DNA from: Thiomargarita sp.
Lineage (GTDB): Bacteria > Pseudomonadota > Gammaproteobacteria > Beggiatoales > Beggiatoaceae
NCBI GenBank assembly: GCA_020720115.1
Contig: DYPD01000028.1
Span: forward strand, 1-39,331
Reading direction: 5' to 3'
DNA length: 39,331 nucleotides
Under the pieces are notes generated by a model. It had not been told where the DNA came from. It was given only the letters and a program-made list of their open reading frames with translations, and searched no databases. This document shows positions 14,784-23,395 of this stretch, one piece after another. The first letter of the stretch is position 1; every line of letters starts with the position of its first letter. Position numbers and translations under genes: made by a program.

Positions 14784-16526
14784 TTAAGCGGTGATTTGCG
14801 CAGGTTCTGGCTCTAGTGGTGCGGTTGCTTTACTAATCGCTTCTTGATAGTCCTTGGAAAATAAAACTTTGCCTGCACTTTGGCGAATCCCTGCACGCCG
14901 CAAAGTGACTCTGAGATGTGGTTGCAAGGCATTGATAATTACCAAAACCTCAAGGCGATTGAGGGTTTCTAGCAGGGATTCTAACGCCATCACGCCGGTA
15001 ATATCCATCATGCTGACATCACTCATATCCAACACCACGACACTAATTTGTTGATTGACCACGCGCAAGGTGCGCATGGCTTTTTCCGCAGCACCAAAAA
15101 ACAATGGACCATTGATGTCATAGATGGCGACATGCGCAGGCAGATTTTCCAGATGGGTGTGGTGATGTTGTTCGAGCAATTGCGTGCCAGTGAGTTCTGC
15201 CATGCGGCGAATGAACAATAGGGACGCCAATACTAAACCGGTGCTGACAGCGATGACCATATCAAAGAGCACGGTCAGGCTAAAACAGGTTAGCAAGACG
15301 GCGATGTCACTGCCTGGCGAAATGCGCAATAGGCGCACGAAATGCGGTGCTTCGCTCATGTTCCAAGCAACAATCAACAGCAAAGCTGCGAGTGCCGCCA
15401 TAGGTACATAGCTCATCAGGGGGGCAAACGTTAGCACTACGAGCAGAATCAGCAAGGAGTGAATGATAGCGGCAAACGGCGATACGGCACCGGAGCGAAT
15501 ATTGGTAGCGGTGCGAGCAATTGCGGCTGTGGCGGGAATGCCGCCAAAAAAGGGCGCGATAATGTTACCCAAGCCTTGTCCGAGCAGTTCGGCGTTGGGG
15601 TTGTGTCGCTGTCCAGTCATGCCGTCTGCCACGACCGCACATAGCAAAGATTCTATAGCACCCAACATGGCAATGGCAAAGGCGCTGCCTAACAGTGTGC
15701 GGATCATTTCAAAAGATAAACCCACTGGCTGCCCGTTGGCGTCCGGTAATTGCCAGGGTAAAACGAAATGCGGCGCCAGCGGCGGGATACCGTAGCCGAT
15801 TTGTCCTTCAAACTGATAACTAAAACGCGAACCGATGGTGGCTGGGTGAAAATCGCCTAGCCAAAGTCCACCCAACCAAGCCACCAGAGCAGCGATAAAA
15901 AGCGCGACGAGAGGACCGGGTACAGGGCTTTTCAGGCGCGGCCAGAGCAGCAAAATCGTCAGGGTCAAGACGCCGATGCTGACATCGGGCAACTGAGCAC
16001 TGGGTAAAGCACTGAGCAAAATTTCTAGTTTGTGCAGATAATGCCCATCCAGTGAGCCGACTTCCAGTCCGAAAAAATCTTTGAGTTGTAGAGTGGCGAT
16101 CACTACGCCAATGCCAGCAGTAAAGCCGGTGGTGACTGGATAAGGAATATATTCAATGAGTTGCCCCATACGCGCCAAGCCCATGATGAGCAAAATGACG
16201 CCCGCCATGACAGTGGCGATAAGCAACCCGCCCAGCCCGTATTGATGGGTAATGGGTAGCAAAATGACCACAAAAGCAGCGGTCGGACCGGAAATATTCA
16301 CCCGAGAACCGCCAAACAGGGCGATGACAATGCCTGCAACTATGGCGGTATATAACCCCTGCTGCGGCGGCACGCCAACAGCAATTGCCAGCGCCATGGA
16401 TAAGGGAATAGCAACAACGCCGACGGTTAAGCCAGCAAATAAATCACCGCGCAACTGTTGCAAGCCGTAACCAGTACGCAGGCTATCGCGCAAAGCGGTG
16501 ATAAATAACGGGGAAAAGCTACTCAT
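14784..16526 (-). CDS. dauA: SulP/SLC26 anion transporter with STAS domain, DauA-like
   Basis: A 580-residue inner-membrane transporter, very close to E. coli DauA (YchM) in its core: Gly-Leu-Thr-Val-Gly-Val-Val-Ala-Ile-Pro, Phe-Gly-Gly-Ser-Arg, Ile-Ser-Gly-Pro-Thr-Ala-Ala-Phe and Gln-Leu-Ile-Glu-Tyr-Ile-Pro. About 400 residues of membrane segments are followed by a STAS domain (about 440-560; Val-Val-Val-Leu-Asp-Met-Ser-Asp-Val). E. coli DauA carries C4-dicarboxylates, and its STAS domain was crystallised with ACP (established). ATG 16526 fits the family N terminus; an upstream TTG at 16571 is possible. It lies 46 bases after fabF, inside the fatty-acid cluster, and is followed by a rhodanese, so sulfate or bicarbonate are also candidate substrates. 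Confidence 0.88.
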   Translation of the reverse strand: MSSFSPLFITALRDSLRTGYGLQQLRGDLFAGLTVGVVAIPLSMALAIAVGVPPQQGLYTAIVAGIVIALFGGSRVNISGPTAAFVVILLPITHQYGLGGLLIATVMAGVILLIMGLARMGQLIEYIPYPVTTGFTAGIGVVIATLQLKDFFGLEVGSLDGHYLHKLEILLSALPSAQLPDVSIGVLTLTILLLWPRLKSPVPGPLVALFIAALVAWLGGLWLGDFHPATIGSRFSYQFEGQIGYGIPPLAPHFVLPWQLPDANGQPVGLSFEMIRTLLGSAFAIAMLGAIESLLCAVVADGMTGQRHNPNAELLGQGLGNIIAPFFGGIPATAAIARTATNIRSGAVSPFAAIIHSLLILLVVLTFAPLMSYVPMAALAALLLIVAWNMSEAPHFVRLLRISPGSDIAVLLTCFSLTVLFDMVIAVSTGLVLASLLFIRRMAELTGTQLLEQHHHTHLENLPAHVAIYDINGPLFFGAAEKAMRTLRVVNQQISVVVLDMSDVSMMDITGVMALESLLETLNRLEVLVIINALQPHLRVTLRRAGIRQSAGKVLFSKDYQEAISKATAPLEPEPAQITA

Positions 16527-16572
16527 ATGCGTAAGAGACCAGGCAACATAAGTATATGGAATACTTGCCAAC

Positions 16573-17823
16573 TCAGGCGAAGCGTTTGAATACTAAACTA
16601 CCGTTAGTACCGCCAAAACCAAAGGAATTAGACAGTGCTATGTCTATTTTCATAGCGCGTGCGGTGTGAGGGACGTAATCAAGGTCGCAATCTGGGGCTG
16701 GATTATCTAAGTTGATGGTGGGGGGGGCGATTTGATGATAAAGACTGAGCGTCGTGAAGATTGCTTCAACACCGCCAGCTGCTCCCAACAAATGTCCAGT
16801 CATGGATTTGGTTGAGCTACAGGCAAGGCGATAAGCATGATCGCCAAACACGCGTTTAATTGCCAGCGTTTCTGCTTTGTCACCTAAAGGTGTGGAGGTA
16901 CCATGCGCATTGATGTAATCCACCCTTTCAGGGCTAATATCAGCATTGCGTAGCGCATTGAGCATACAGCGTGCTGCGCCTTCACCGTCTTCTGGCGGAG
17001 CAGTCATGTGATGCGCGTCGCTGCTCATACCAGAGCCCAGCAATTCCGCATAAATACGCGCACCCCGTTGCACTGCGTGTTCGTATTCTTCCAACACCAG
17101 CACGCCCGCACCGTCGCCTAGTACAAAACCGTCACGATCTTTATCCCAAGGACGGCTGGCGCGTTCTGGTTCGTTGTTGCGCGTGGACAGCGCCCGTGCA
17201 GAAGCAAAGCCGCCAATGCCCAGCGGACAAGTTGCCATTTCCGTACCGCCCGCCAACATGATGTCAGCGTCACCGTATTCAATCACTCGTGCTGCCTCAC
17301 CAATACTGTGAGTGCCAGAGGTGCAAGCAGTAACGATGGAATAAGAGGGACCTTTTAAGCCAAAACGGATAGAAACATGACCAGCAGCCATGTTAACTAT
17401 GCTGGCAGGGACAAAGAAGGGAGAAATTTTGCGTGCGCCAGCTTGTAGGTAATGTTCACAAGCGTGCCCTATGCCAGGCAAGCCGCCGATACCTGAGCCA
17501 ATCACCACCCCCGCTCGCTCAGCGTTAGCTTCGGTGATTTGGAGACCTGAGTCCTGTAGCGCGTCTGTGCTGGCAGCCATAGCATAATGAATAAAAACAT
17601 CCATTTTGCGGGCATCTTTGCTACTGAGGTATTTATCTATGACAAATCCCTGCACCGCGCCACTGATGCGACTGCTAAACGCACTGGCATCAAATAGGCT
17701 AATCGGGGTAATACCACTCCTGCCTACAACAATGTTTTCCCAGGCAGTTTGAATAGTGGAGCCAACCGGAGAAACGATCCCCAACCCGGTAATGACAACC
17801 CGCTTTTTGATTATCTGGCGCAT
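16573..17823 (-). CDS. fabF: 3-oxoacyl-ACP synthase II
   Basis: A 416-residue beta-ketoacyl-ACP synthase II, which condenses malonyl-ACP with a growing acyl-ACP. It begins Arg-Val-Val-Ile-Thr-Gly-Leu-Gly. The nucleophilic Cys is in Val-Thr-Ala-Cys-Thr-Ser-Gly-Thr-His, one His in Asn-Ala-His-Gly-Thr-Ser-Thr-Pro, the second in [11 protein letters not shown], and the C-terminal Asn-Ser-Phe-Gly-Phe-Gly-Gly-Thr-Asn is intact. Length is normal. AGGAA precedes ATG 17823. It sits between acpP and dauA in the same orientation. Confidence 0.96.
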   Translation of the reverse strand: MRQIIKKRVVITGLGIVSPVGSTIQTAWENIVVGRSGITPISLFDASAFSSRISGAVQGFVIDKYLSSKDARKMDVFIHYAMAASTDALQDSGLQITEANAERAGVVIGSGIGGLPGIGHACEHYLQAGARKISPFFVPASIVNMAAGHVSIRFGLKGPSYSIVTACTSGTHSIGEAARVIEYGDADIMLAGGTEMATCPLGIGGFASARALSTRNNEPERASRPWDKDRDGFVLGDGAGVLVLEEYEHAVQRGARIYAELLGSGMSSDAHHMTAPPEDGEGAARCMLNALRNADISPERVDYINAHGTSTPLGDKAETLAIKRVFGDHAYRLACSSTKSMTGHLLGAAGGVEAIFTTLSLYHQIAPPTINLDNPAPDCDLDYVPHTARAMKIDIALSNSFGFGGTNGSLVFKRFA

Positions 17824-17915
17824 GGAAATTCCTGCAAAATTTAATAACTGAGCGCAGCACCTTGTTAGGTAACGACGGGCAGCAATAGGAGGTATTTATT
17901 GTCAAGCAGATGTGA

Positions 17916-17946
17916 CATAGATTCCCAGATAAGCTGAAAATCTATG
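17916..17946 (-). other. Hairpin between acpP and fabF
   Basis: CATAGATT (17916-17923) and AATCTATG (17939-17946) form a perfect 8-bp stem with a 15-base loop just after acpP. There is no U run. It may set the relative amounts of acpP and fabF message by RNA stabilisation or processing; this is inference. Confidence 0.35.
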
Positions 17947-17966
17947 CCGCAAGGGAATCGCAGCTT

Positions 17967-18200
17967 TTAGGTATTACTTGTAACGTAATCAATAGCTTGC
18001 TGTACTGTAGTGATTTTTTCCGCTTCTTCATCAGGAATTTCACAGCCGAATTCTTCTTCCAGTGCCATTACTAATTCCACTGTATCAAGAGAATCCGCGC
18101 CCAAATCATCAACAAAAGAGGCTTCATTGCTGACTTCTTCATCTTTCACGCCTAATTGCTCAACCACAATCTTTTTGACGCGTTCCTCAACAGTACTCAT
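17967..18200 (-). CDS. acpP: Acyl carrier protein
   Basis: A 77-residue acidic acyl carrier protein. The phosphopantetheine serine is in [12 protein letters not shown], followed by the acidic recognition helix. It carries acyl chains for fatty-acid, lipid A and lipoate synthesis and is usually among the most highly expressed proteins. GGAGGATA precedes ATG 18200. Its own promoter is likely in the long gap after fabG. Confidence 0.97.
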   Translation of the reverse strand: MSTVEERVKKIVVEQLGVKDEEVSNEASFVDDLGADSLDTVELVMALEEEFGCEIPDEEAEKITTVQQAIDYVTSNT

Positions 18201-18534
18201 AAAGCAAATATCCTCCCGGATAAAGTTTCAGGCAGCCGACATCTACTTATAGACACCTAGCCGCACCAATGAATCAAAAATAACCGTAACAGGTAGAGCA
18301 GTAAATTGCTCCAACCCGATGTGCATTAATAATTGAGGGCAAAATGAATTTTTGGGGCTTTTAACAAGCCAATCTTTGCTTTAACTAAACAAAGATTCAA
18401 AGCACCAAAAAATCTGCCAGCAACAATTATTAACAGAACCTAGCTATCAATTCTCAGGAGAAATATTGATAGTGGCGCGATTATAATGCAAATTATCTGC
18501 TTTGCCTAATCGCTTGAAAGCGGTCTGAAAATTT
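18201..18534. other. 334-base gap between fabG and acpP
   Basis: No gene is seen. It holds a candidate acpP promoter (18480-18508), an inverted repeat AATCTTTG (18371-18378) / CAAAGATT (18390-18397), and a long AT-rich leader of about 270 bases before acpP. A leader this long leaves room for RNA-level control, but I see no known riboswitch. Confidence 0.5.
18480..18508 (-). promoter_or_regulatory. Candidate sigma-70 promoter for acpP-fabF
   Basis: On the minus strand TAGGCA (18508-18503, four of six to consensus), a 17-base spacer and a perfect TATAAT (18485-18480). It would start a transcript about 270 bases before acpP. Confidence 0.45.
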
Positions 18535-19278
18535 TTACCCCATGTACATGCCACCATTGACATGCAGGGTTTCGCCGGTAATGTAAGCCGCCGCCGGAGA
18601 AGCTAAAAAAGCCACTGCATTGGCAATATCTTCGGGGGTGCCACCACGTCCCAGCGGGATTTGCGTTAGCATCAAATCACGTTGCTCGGCGGGTAAAGCC
18701 GCCGTCATGTCTGTTTCGATATAGCCTGGGGCAACTGCGTTGACAGTAATGCCGCGTGATCCCACTTCACGGGCGAGGGATTTGCCAAAACCCAGCAAAC
18801 CTGCTTTGGCGGCGCAATAATTGGCTTGTCCAGGATTGCCCGTTAAACCCACCACCGAAGTGATGTTGATAATGCGCCCGCTGTGTGCTTTGAGCATGGC
18901 TCGCAAGCAGGCTTTAGTCAGACGAAATACCGCATTCAGATTGGTATTAATGACCGCTTCCCACTCTTCATCTTTCATGCGTAGCATCAGGTTATCACGG
19001 GTCACTGCCGCATTATTCACCAGAATGCTGGGCATAGTGTTTTTGAGATGCGCCAGTAAGTCGTTGAGTGATGCAGGGTCTTCGGCGCGATACAGCCAGC
19101 CGCGACCATTGAGACCGGCTTTGTCCATATAAGCATCAATGCTGCTAACGCCTGCTTCTGAGGTCGCAGTGCCTATGACTTCAGCCCCCGCAGCGGCAAG
19201 TTTTTCCGCAATGGCTCTGCCAATACCGCGACTTGCGCCAGTCACTAAGGCGATTTGATTTTCCAACTGTAATTGCAT
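18535..19278 (-). CDS. fabG: 3-oxoacyl-ACP reductase
   Basis: A 247-residue short-chain dehydrogenase that reduces 3-oxoacyl-ACP with NADPH. The cofactor motif is Thr-Gly-Ala-Ser-Arg-Gly-Ile-Gly, followed by Asn-Asn-Ala-Ala-Val-Thr-Arg-Asp. Catalytic Ser is in Asn-Ile-Thr-Ser-Val-Val-Gly, Tyr and Lys in Asn-Tyr-Cys-Ala-Ala-Lys-Ala-Gly. The C terminus (Leu-His-Val-Asn-Gly-Gly-Met-Tyr-Met) is the family's. I start at ATG 19278; an upstream TTG at 19290 would add four residues. It lies 32 bases after the fabD stop. Confidence 0.96.
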   Translation of the reverse strand: MQLQLENQIALVTGASRGIGRAIAEKLAAAGAEVIGTATSEAGVSSIDAYMDKAGLNGRGWLYRAEDPASLNDLLAHLKNTMPSILVNNAAVTRDNLMLRMKDEEWEAVINTNLNAVFRLTKACLRAMLKAHSGRIINITSVVGLTGNPGQANYCAAKAGLLGFGKSLAREVGSRGITVNAVAPGYIETDMTAALPAEQRDLMLTQIPLGRGGTPEDIANAVAFLASPAAAYITGETLHVNGGMYMG

Positions 19279-19310
19279 AAAAATATCCAAAAAATCAAAA
19301 ACTTGAGAAT

Positions 19311-19655
19311 TTATTCGTTAGAAGTAGCACAGGCAATTGTTTGCAATGCCGCGTCTAAACTTTGGTTATCAAAAACGGGCAGGGTGTTTAGGGACTTATT
19401 GATACGTTTATGTAATCCGGTCAATACCTTGCCTGGTCCGCATTCGATAATCTGCTGAATACCCTCAGCCGCAATTTTTTCAATGCTTTCAACCCAGCGC
19501 ACTGGTTGGTAAAGTTGTGCGGCTAACAAGCGGCGAATGCCCTCGGCATCAGACTGGATACTCACATCGGCATTATGCAGCACAGGAATAGCGGGGGGCA
19601 GTATTTCCGTGCTTGCTAACACCTCTGCCAAGCGTTCTGCGGCGGGTTGCATCAA
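19311..19655 (-). pseudogene. fabD: fabD, 3' part cut off by MITE insertion
   Basis: The C-terminal third of malonyl-CoA:ACP transacylase: Gln-Pro-Ala-Ala-Glu-Arg-Leu, Pro-Val-Leu-His-Asn-Ala-Asp, Gln-Pro-Val-Arg-Trp-Val-Glu-Ser and Glu-Cys-Gly-Pro-Gly-Lys-Val-Leu. It is in a different frame from the 5' part because 91 bases (the element plus one TA) lie between them. The TTG at 19655 is only the first start-like codon; no ribosome site is evident inside the element. Expression of this part would need reinitiation or a loss of the element. Confidence 0.9.
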
Positions 19656-20352
19656 TGTATAGTCGGATTACTGAATATTTAAAATAAAAGATATATAAAA
19701 TCATATGCTTAATAATTATAAAAATATAATTATTGAGTAATCCTACTATACAATGCGAGGGCACGCTGACTGAAAGCAGCACCGCTTTTTTCGCACCTGC
19801 GGCTTTAGCGGCGAGGATAGCGCGTTCCACTGCTGCTTTGTGTCCGGCAATGACCACTTGCCCTTGCGCATTAAAATTCACCGCTGAAACCACTTGCCCT
19901 TGCGCAGCAGTGGCGCAAGCTTGCTGTACTTCGGTGCCTCCTAAGCCCAAAATCGCTGCCATTGCACCCACACCGGCTGGCACTGCTTGCTGCATCAAGC
20001 GCCCGCGCTCAGCCACTAAACGGATTGCTTCTTCAAAATCTAACGCCCCGGCATAGGTCAGCGCACTGTATTCGCCTAAGCTATGTCCGGCACAAATCGC
20101 GGGTTTAGTACCGCCCTGCGCATCCCACACCCGCGCCACTGCGATGCTTGCAGCCAATAAAGCCGGCTGGGTTTTATCGGTTTGGTTTAACAGGTCTTCA
20201 GGACCAGACTGAGATAATGCCCATAAATCAAGGCTTAAGGCTTCTGAAGCTTGCTCAAAGGTGTGTTTAACCAGCGGATAAGTGGCAGCCAAATCAGCTA
20301 ACATGCCGACAGATTGAGCGCCCTGACCAGGGAAAACCATTGCAAAAAACAT
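19573..20352 (-). pseudogene. fabD: fabD, 5' part (malonyl-CoA:ACP transacylase)
   Basis: FabD loads malonyl groups onto ACP. Residues 1-201 are intact: Phe-Pro-Gly-Gln-Gly-Ala-Gln near the start, the nucleophilic Ser in Gly-His-Ser-Leu-Gly-Glu-Tyr-Ser, and catalytic His200 in Val-Pro-Ser-His-Cys. The element at 19658-19750 then shifts the frame, so translation adds about 58 foreign residues (AT-coded Ile/Tyr/Phe, then out-of-frame fabD) and stops at 19573. Removing 91 bases gives a 316-residue protein of normal length ending at 19311. FabD is normally essential, so a second copy, a mixed population or a tolerated split enzyme must be considered. Confidence 0.92.
19658..19750 (+). mobile_element. 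MITE-like element, copy 3 (inside fabD)
   Basis: A full 93-bp copy differing from copies 2 and 4 by a single base (GAATATTT rather than GAATCTTT near the left end). It is flanked by CAATG on both sides, but the coding frame shows the target was TA: CAT TGT ACA TTG ATG (His-Cys-Thr-Leu-Met) after removing the element and one TA. This matches the Ser-His-Cys-x-Leu-Met of FabD. Confidence 0.92.
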
Positions 20353-20367
20353 ATAAAAATCCTGATA

Positions 20368-21333
20368 TTAAAATCTGAGTACGGCTGAACCCCAGGTAAA
20401 GCCGCCGCCCATCGCACTTAACATCAGCAGATGTCCGGCTTGAATGCGTCCGTCACGCACTGCCGTATCCAGCGCCAAGGGCACGGAGGCGGCTGAGGTA
20501 TTGCCATGATGAGCGACTGTTTGCACCACTTTCTCTTCGGCTATTTGCAGTTTTTTGGCAACCGCACTGAGAATGCGCGTGTTGGCTTGATGGGGCACAA
20601 GCCAATCCAGATCATTGACATTAAAGTTATTTGCGATCAAAGCTTCCTCGGCTGCTGCCGACATATTGGTGACCGCCAGCTTAAAAACTTCACCACCATT
20701 CATGTAGGTAAAACCGCTACCGCCCTGTAAACACCCTTCAGAAACATAGCCTTGCGCAGTTAGACTGGCATTATACTGGCCTTCAGCATACAGATGCGTG
20801 GAGTAAATGCCAGGTTCACTGCTGGCTTCTAAAATAGCTGCCCCCGCACCATCGCCAAACAGCACGCAAGTGCCACGATCAGTCCAATCTACCAGATGGG
20901 AAAAGGTTTCTGCGCCAATCACCAGCGCCCGTTTGGCGCTACCCGTGCGGATAAATTTATCAGCAATGCTTAAGGCGTAAACAAAGCCCGTACAAACCGC
21001 TTGTAGATCAAACGCTGGGCAACGCGGCGCCCCCAGTCGCTCTTGTACTAAACAGGCGGTGCTGGGAAAAATTCGATCAGGAGTGGTGGTGGCAAGAATA
21101 ATTAAATCCAAACTAGAGGCGTCAATACCTGCATAGTCCAACGCATGACGACTGGCTTGCGTAGCTAAATCTGAGGTGAGTTGTGCAGGTGCAGCGATGT
21201 GACGTTGTCGGATGCCAGTGCGAGAGGTAATCCAGTCATCGCTGGTATCCACCATTTTTTCTAACTCCGCATTAGTCAAAATGCGCTCAGGCAGATAACT
21301 GCCCACACCGATAATCCGTGCGTATGTTGTCAT
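20368..21333 (-). CDS. fabH: 3-oxoacyl-ACP synthase III
   Basis: A 321-residue KAS III, which starts fatty-acid synthesis by condensing acetyl-CoA with malonyl-ACP. The catalytic Cys114 is in Gln-Ala-Val-Cys-Thr-Gly-Phe; His and Asn are in Val-Pro-His-Gln-Ala-Asn and His-His-Gly-Asn-Thr-Ser-Ala-Ala-Ser. The N-terminal Asp-Asp-Trp-Ile-x-x-Arg-Thr-Gly-Ile is typical. Length is normal. It lies between plsX and fabD with short gaps, as in E. coli. Confidence 0.96.
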   Translation of the reverse strand: MTTYARIIGVGSYLPERILTNAELEKMVDTSDDWITSRTGIRQRHIAAPAQLTSDLATQASRHALDYAGIDASSLDLIILATTTPDRIFPSTACLVQERLGAPRCPAFDLQAVCTGFVYALSIADKFIRTGSAKRALVIGAETFSHLVDWTDRGTCVLFGDGAGAAILEASSEPGIYSTHLYAEGQYNASLTAQGYVSEGCLQGGSGFTYMNGGEVFKLAVTNMSAAAEEALIANNFNVNDLDWLVPHQANTRILSAVAKKLQIAEEKVVQTVAHHGNTSAASVPLALDTAVRDGRIQAGHLLMLSAMGGGFTWGSAVLRF

Positions 21334-21358
21334 GCGGCTGTGCGTCCTTGTGGCTAGA

Positions 21359-22360
21359 TTATGACGGACCTAGAATAGCATCCAGTTGGGCGCTAATGCG
21401 ATTAGGCACGTTTTTTTCGACTTCTAGCACCGCTTCGTGGATGGCGTGCGTAAAGGATAAGACATCAGCACCGCCGTGACTTTTAATAACGATACCCTGC
21501 AAACCGAGTAAGCTTGCGCCATTGTAGCGGCGTGGATCAATGCGCTGCTTGAGGCTATTGATAACTGGCATGGACACTAAAGCAGCGAACTTATTCCAGA
21601 GATTTTCCTTAAATGCCAATTTAGCGTAATGCGCAATCATTTTTGCTGCACCTTCGCTGGCTTTTAAGGCAATGTTGCCAGCAAAGCCATCACAGACCAC
21701 TACATCGGCTTTGCCCTTAAAAATATCGTCACCCTCAACAAAACCTATGTAGTTAATCGGCTTGGCAGTCAACAACTGCGCAGCTTCTTTAACCTGTTCA
21801 TTACCTTTGATTTCTTCTGCGCCAATATTCAGCAAAGCAATTCGCGGATTGGGCAAATTATCTACTGCGGTGGTGAGTACCGACCCCATCACAGCAAACT
21901 GCAAGAGATGCTCGGCGCGTGAATCCACATTTGCACCCAAATCCAACATGTGCGTATGTCCATTATTCATGGTTGGCAACGCGGTACAGATCGCTGGGCG
22001 ATCAATGTGTGGCAAAGTTTTCAGCACAAAGCGCGCTGTCGCCATCAAAGCGCCCGTATTGCCTGCGCTAACACAAGCCTGAACTTCGCCAGATTTAACC
22101 AAATCAATCGCCACACGCATAGAAGAATCCTTCTTTTGTCGCAAGACTTTAGAAGGAGATTCGTGCATTTCGACAACTTGGGAAGCGTGGTGAATTTGCA
22201 AACGCGCATGAGAACCGACCTTATCGCGCAACTGATGAGCGTCACCGACTAAAATCAGTTCCAAATCGGGATGCTGTTTCAGTGCTTGCCAGGCGGCGGG
22301 CACTACCACACTCATGCCATGATCGCCGCCCATCGCATCTAGGGCGATGCGCACTGTCAA
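21359..22360 (-). CDS. plsX: Phosphate acyltransferase PlsX
   Basis: A 333-residue enzyme that makes acyl-phosphate from acyl-ACP for phospholipid synthesis. It begins [11 protein letters not shown] and contains [10 protein letters not shown] and Val-Cys-Asp-Gly-Phe-Ala-Gly-Asn. The frame is open through rpmF to 22423, but TTG 22360, four bases after the rpmF stop with AGGA in the end of rpmF, gives the family's N terminus (GTG 22354 is also possible). Confidence 0.93.
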   Translation of the reverse strand: MTVRIALDAMGGDHGMSVVVPAAWQALKQHPDLELILVGDAHQLRDKVGSHARLQIHHASQVVEMHESPSKVLRQKKDSSMRVAIDLVKSGEVQACVSAGNTGALMATARFVLKTLPHIDRPAICTALPTMNNGHTHMLDLGANVDSRAEHLLQFAVMGSVLTTAVDNLPNPRIALLNIGAEEIKGNEQVKEAAQLLTAKPINYIGFVEGDDIFKGKADVVVCDGFAGNIALKASEGAAKMIAHYAKLAFKENLWNKFAALVSMPVINSLKQRIDPRRYNGASLLGLQGIVIKSHGGADVLSFTHAIHEAVLEVEKNVPNRISAQLDAILGPS

Positions 22361-22364
22361 GGGA

Positions 22365-22544
22365 TTAATCCTGCTTTTCTGGTAGCACCTGGCGACCCCG
22401 ATAATAGCCATCGGGGCTGACATGGTGGCGACGATGTACTTCGCCGCTTAATGGTTCAATAGATAGAGTAGGCTTAGATAAAGCATCGTGAGCACGACGC
22501 ATATCGCGCTTAGACGAGGTTTTTCGATTTTGTTGAACAGCCAT
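22365..22544 (-). CDS. rpmF: 50S ribosomal protein L32
   Basis: A 59-residue protein starting [17 protein letters not shown], followed by [10 protein letters not shown] and Gly-Tyr-Tyr-Arg-Gly-Arg-Gln-Val. This is the zinc-free form of L32 common in gammaproteobacteria. It lies between yceD and plsX, the conserved order. Confidence 0.96.
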   Translation of the reverse strand: MAVQQNRKTSSKRDMRRAHDALSKPTLSIEPLSGEVHRRHHVSPDGYYRGRQVLPEKQD

Positions 22545-22584
22545 GTATATTCCTTTGCAGCAAAAAAATAACAGATAACTTCAG

Positions 22585-23115
22585 TCACCGCTTAAGTGCG
22601 GCTAATGCCTGAAATGGATTGGCTTGCGCCTGTTCTTTTTGAGCAGCCTCAAACTCTGCCGACACCGCCTCATCATGCCAAAACTCATGCGCCAGACATT
22701 GTTCATGCAAAGGCGCAAAAGGTACGGCTAATAGCACTTCATCTTCAATGAGCAATCCCAATTTTACTCGAGCAGTCGGAAGAGGAATCGCTTCATAACC
22801 GGCGGGTAAATTCTGTTCATCGCTTTCTTGTTCGGGTTTCAACGGACATAAAGCGGTTTCCAGTCGCGTCTCCCACAGCATAGACCGCAAACAGCGCTGG
22901 CATTGCAAACTGAGCTGTACATTAAGCTGCCCAACGATGACAACATAATGCTCAATTATTTCAAATTGCCAGTCAAAGAGAATCTGACCTGCTGATTGAG
23001 TGAGCTGAGCGTTTAAACGCGACAAGGACTGGGGTGCGATTTCACCTTGCAGACGTTGACGCCGTTGCGCTAATTCCCAAGGATCGATCAAGAGTTCCGT
23101 AAAACTTTTAGGCAC
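22585..23115 (-). CDS. yceD: YceD family protein (DUF177), 23S rRNA accumulation
   Basis: A 176-residue YceD protein with Cys-Gln-Arg-Cys-Leu in the middle, the acidic Glu-Asp-Glu-Val-Leu-Leu segment and the C-terminal Asn-Pro-Phe-Gln-Ala-Leu-Ala-Ala-Leu-Lys typical of the family. YceD promotes normal 23S rRNA levels and always precedes rpmF. It is the first gene of the cluster, with a strong promoter candidate at 23163-23191. Confidence 0.92.
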   Translation of the reverse strand: MPKSFTELLIDPWELAQRRQRLQGEIAPQSLSRLNAQLTQSAGQILFDWQFEIIEHYVVIVGQLNVQLSLQCQRCLRSMLWETRLETALCPLKPEQESDEQNLPAGYEAIPLPTARVKLGLLIEDEVLLAVPFAPLHEQCLAHEFWHDEAVSAEFEAAQKEQAQANPFQALAALKR

Positions 23116-23162
23116 GCGCTTTGTCCTGTCTGGGTTCTGAGGCTACTGAACACAAGCGCGGA

Positions 23163-23191
23163 ATAATATAATGGCAACATTTTTATGTCAA
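23163..23191 (-). promoter_or_regulatory. Sigma-70 promoter of the yceD-rpmF-plsX-fab cluster
   Basis: On the minus strand, perfect TTGACA (23191-23186), 17-base spacer, TATTAT (23168-23163), about 48 bases before yceD. Confidence 0.72.
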
Positions 23192-23277
23192 ATCCAAAAC
23201 TACAGTTAGCAACCATTCTTAACTAAAACCGCAAACAGAATCTACTCTGTCAATGGCTACTAAATACGCCTTGCTGG

Positions 23278-23306
23278 TTGGCGACAAAGATTAACTATAC
23301 TAGAAT
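23278..23306 (+). promoter_or_regulatory. Candidate sigma-70 promoter for the multihaem cytochrome
   Basis: TTGGCG (23278-23283), 17-base spacer, TAGAAT (23301-23306), about 90 bases before the GTG start. TATACT overlaps the spacer end as an alternative -10. Confidence 0.45.
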
Positions 23307-23395
23307 CTCAGGGTTCAAGATGGAGTCTGGTTGTATTAACCGGTCTATCGGAAAAACGACAACACAATCAAGTTGATAACCAAAGGAGATAAATC

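Noticed and set aside
19653-19755. CAATG on both sides of the element in fabD as a 5-bp target duplication
   Set aside because: With a 5-bp duplication the restored frame would hit a stop (CAT TGA); a TA duplication restores FabD, and the other copies lack a 5-bp match.
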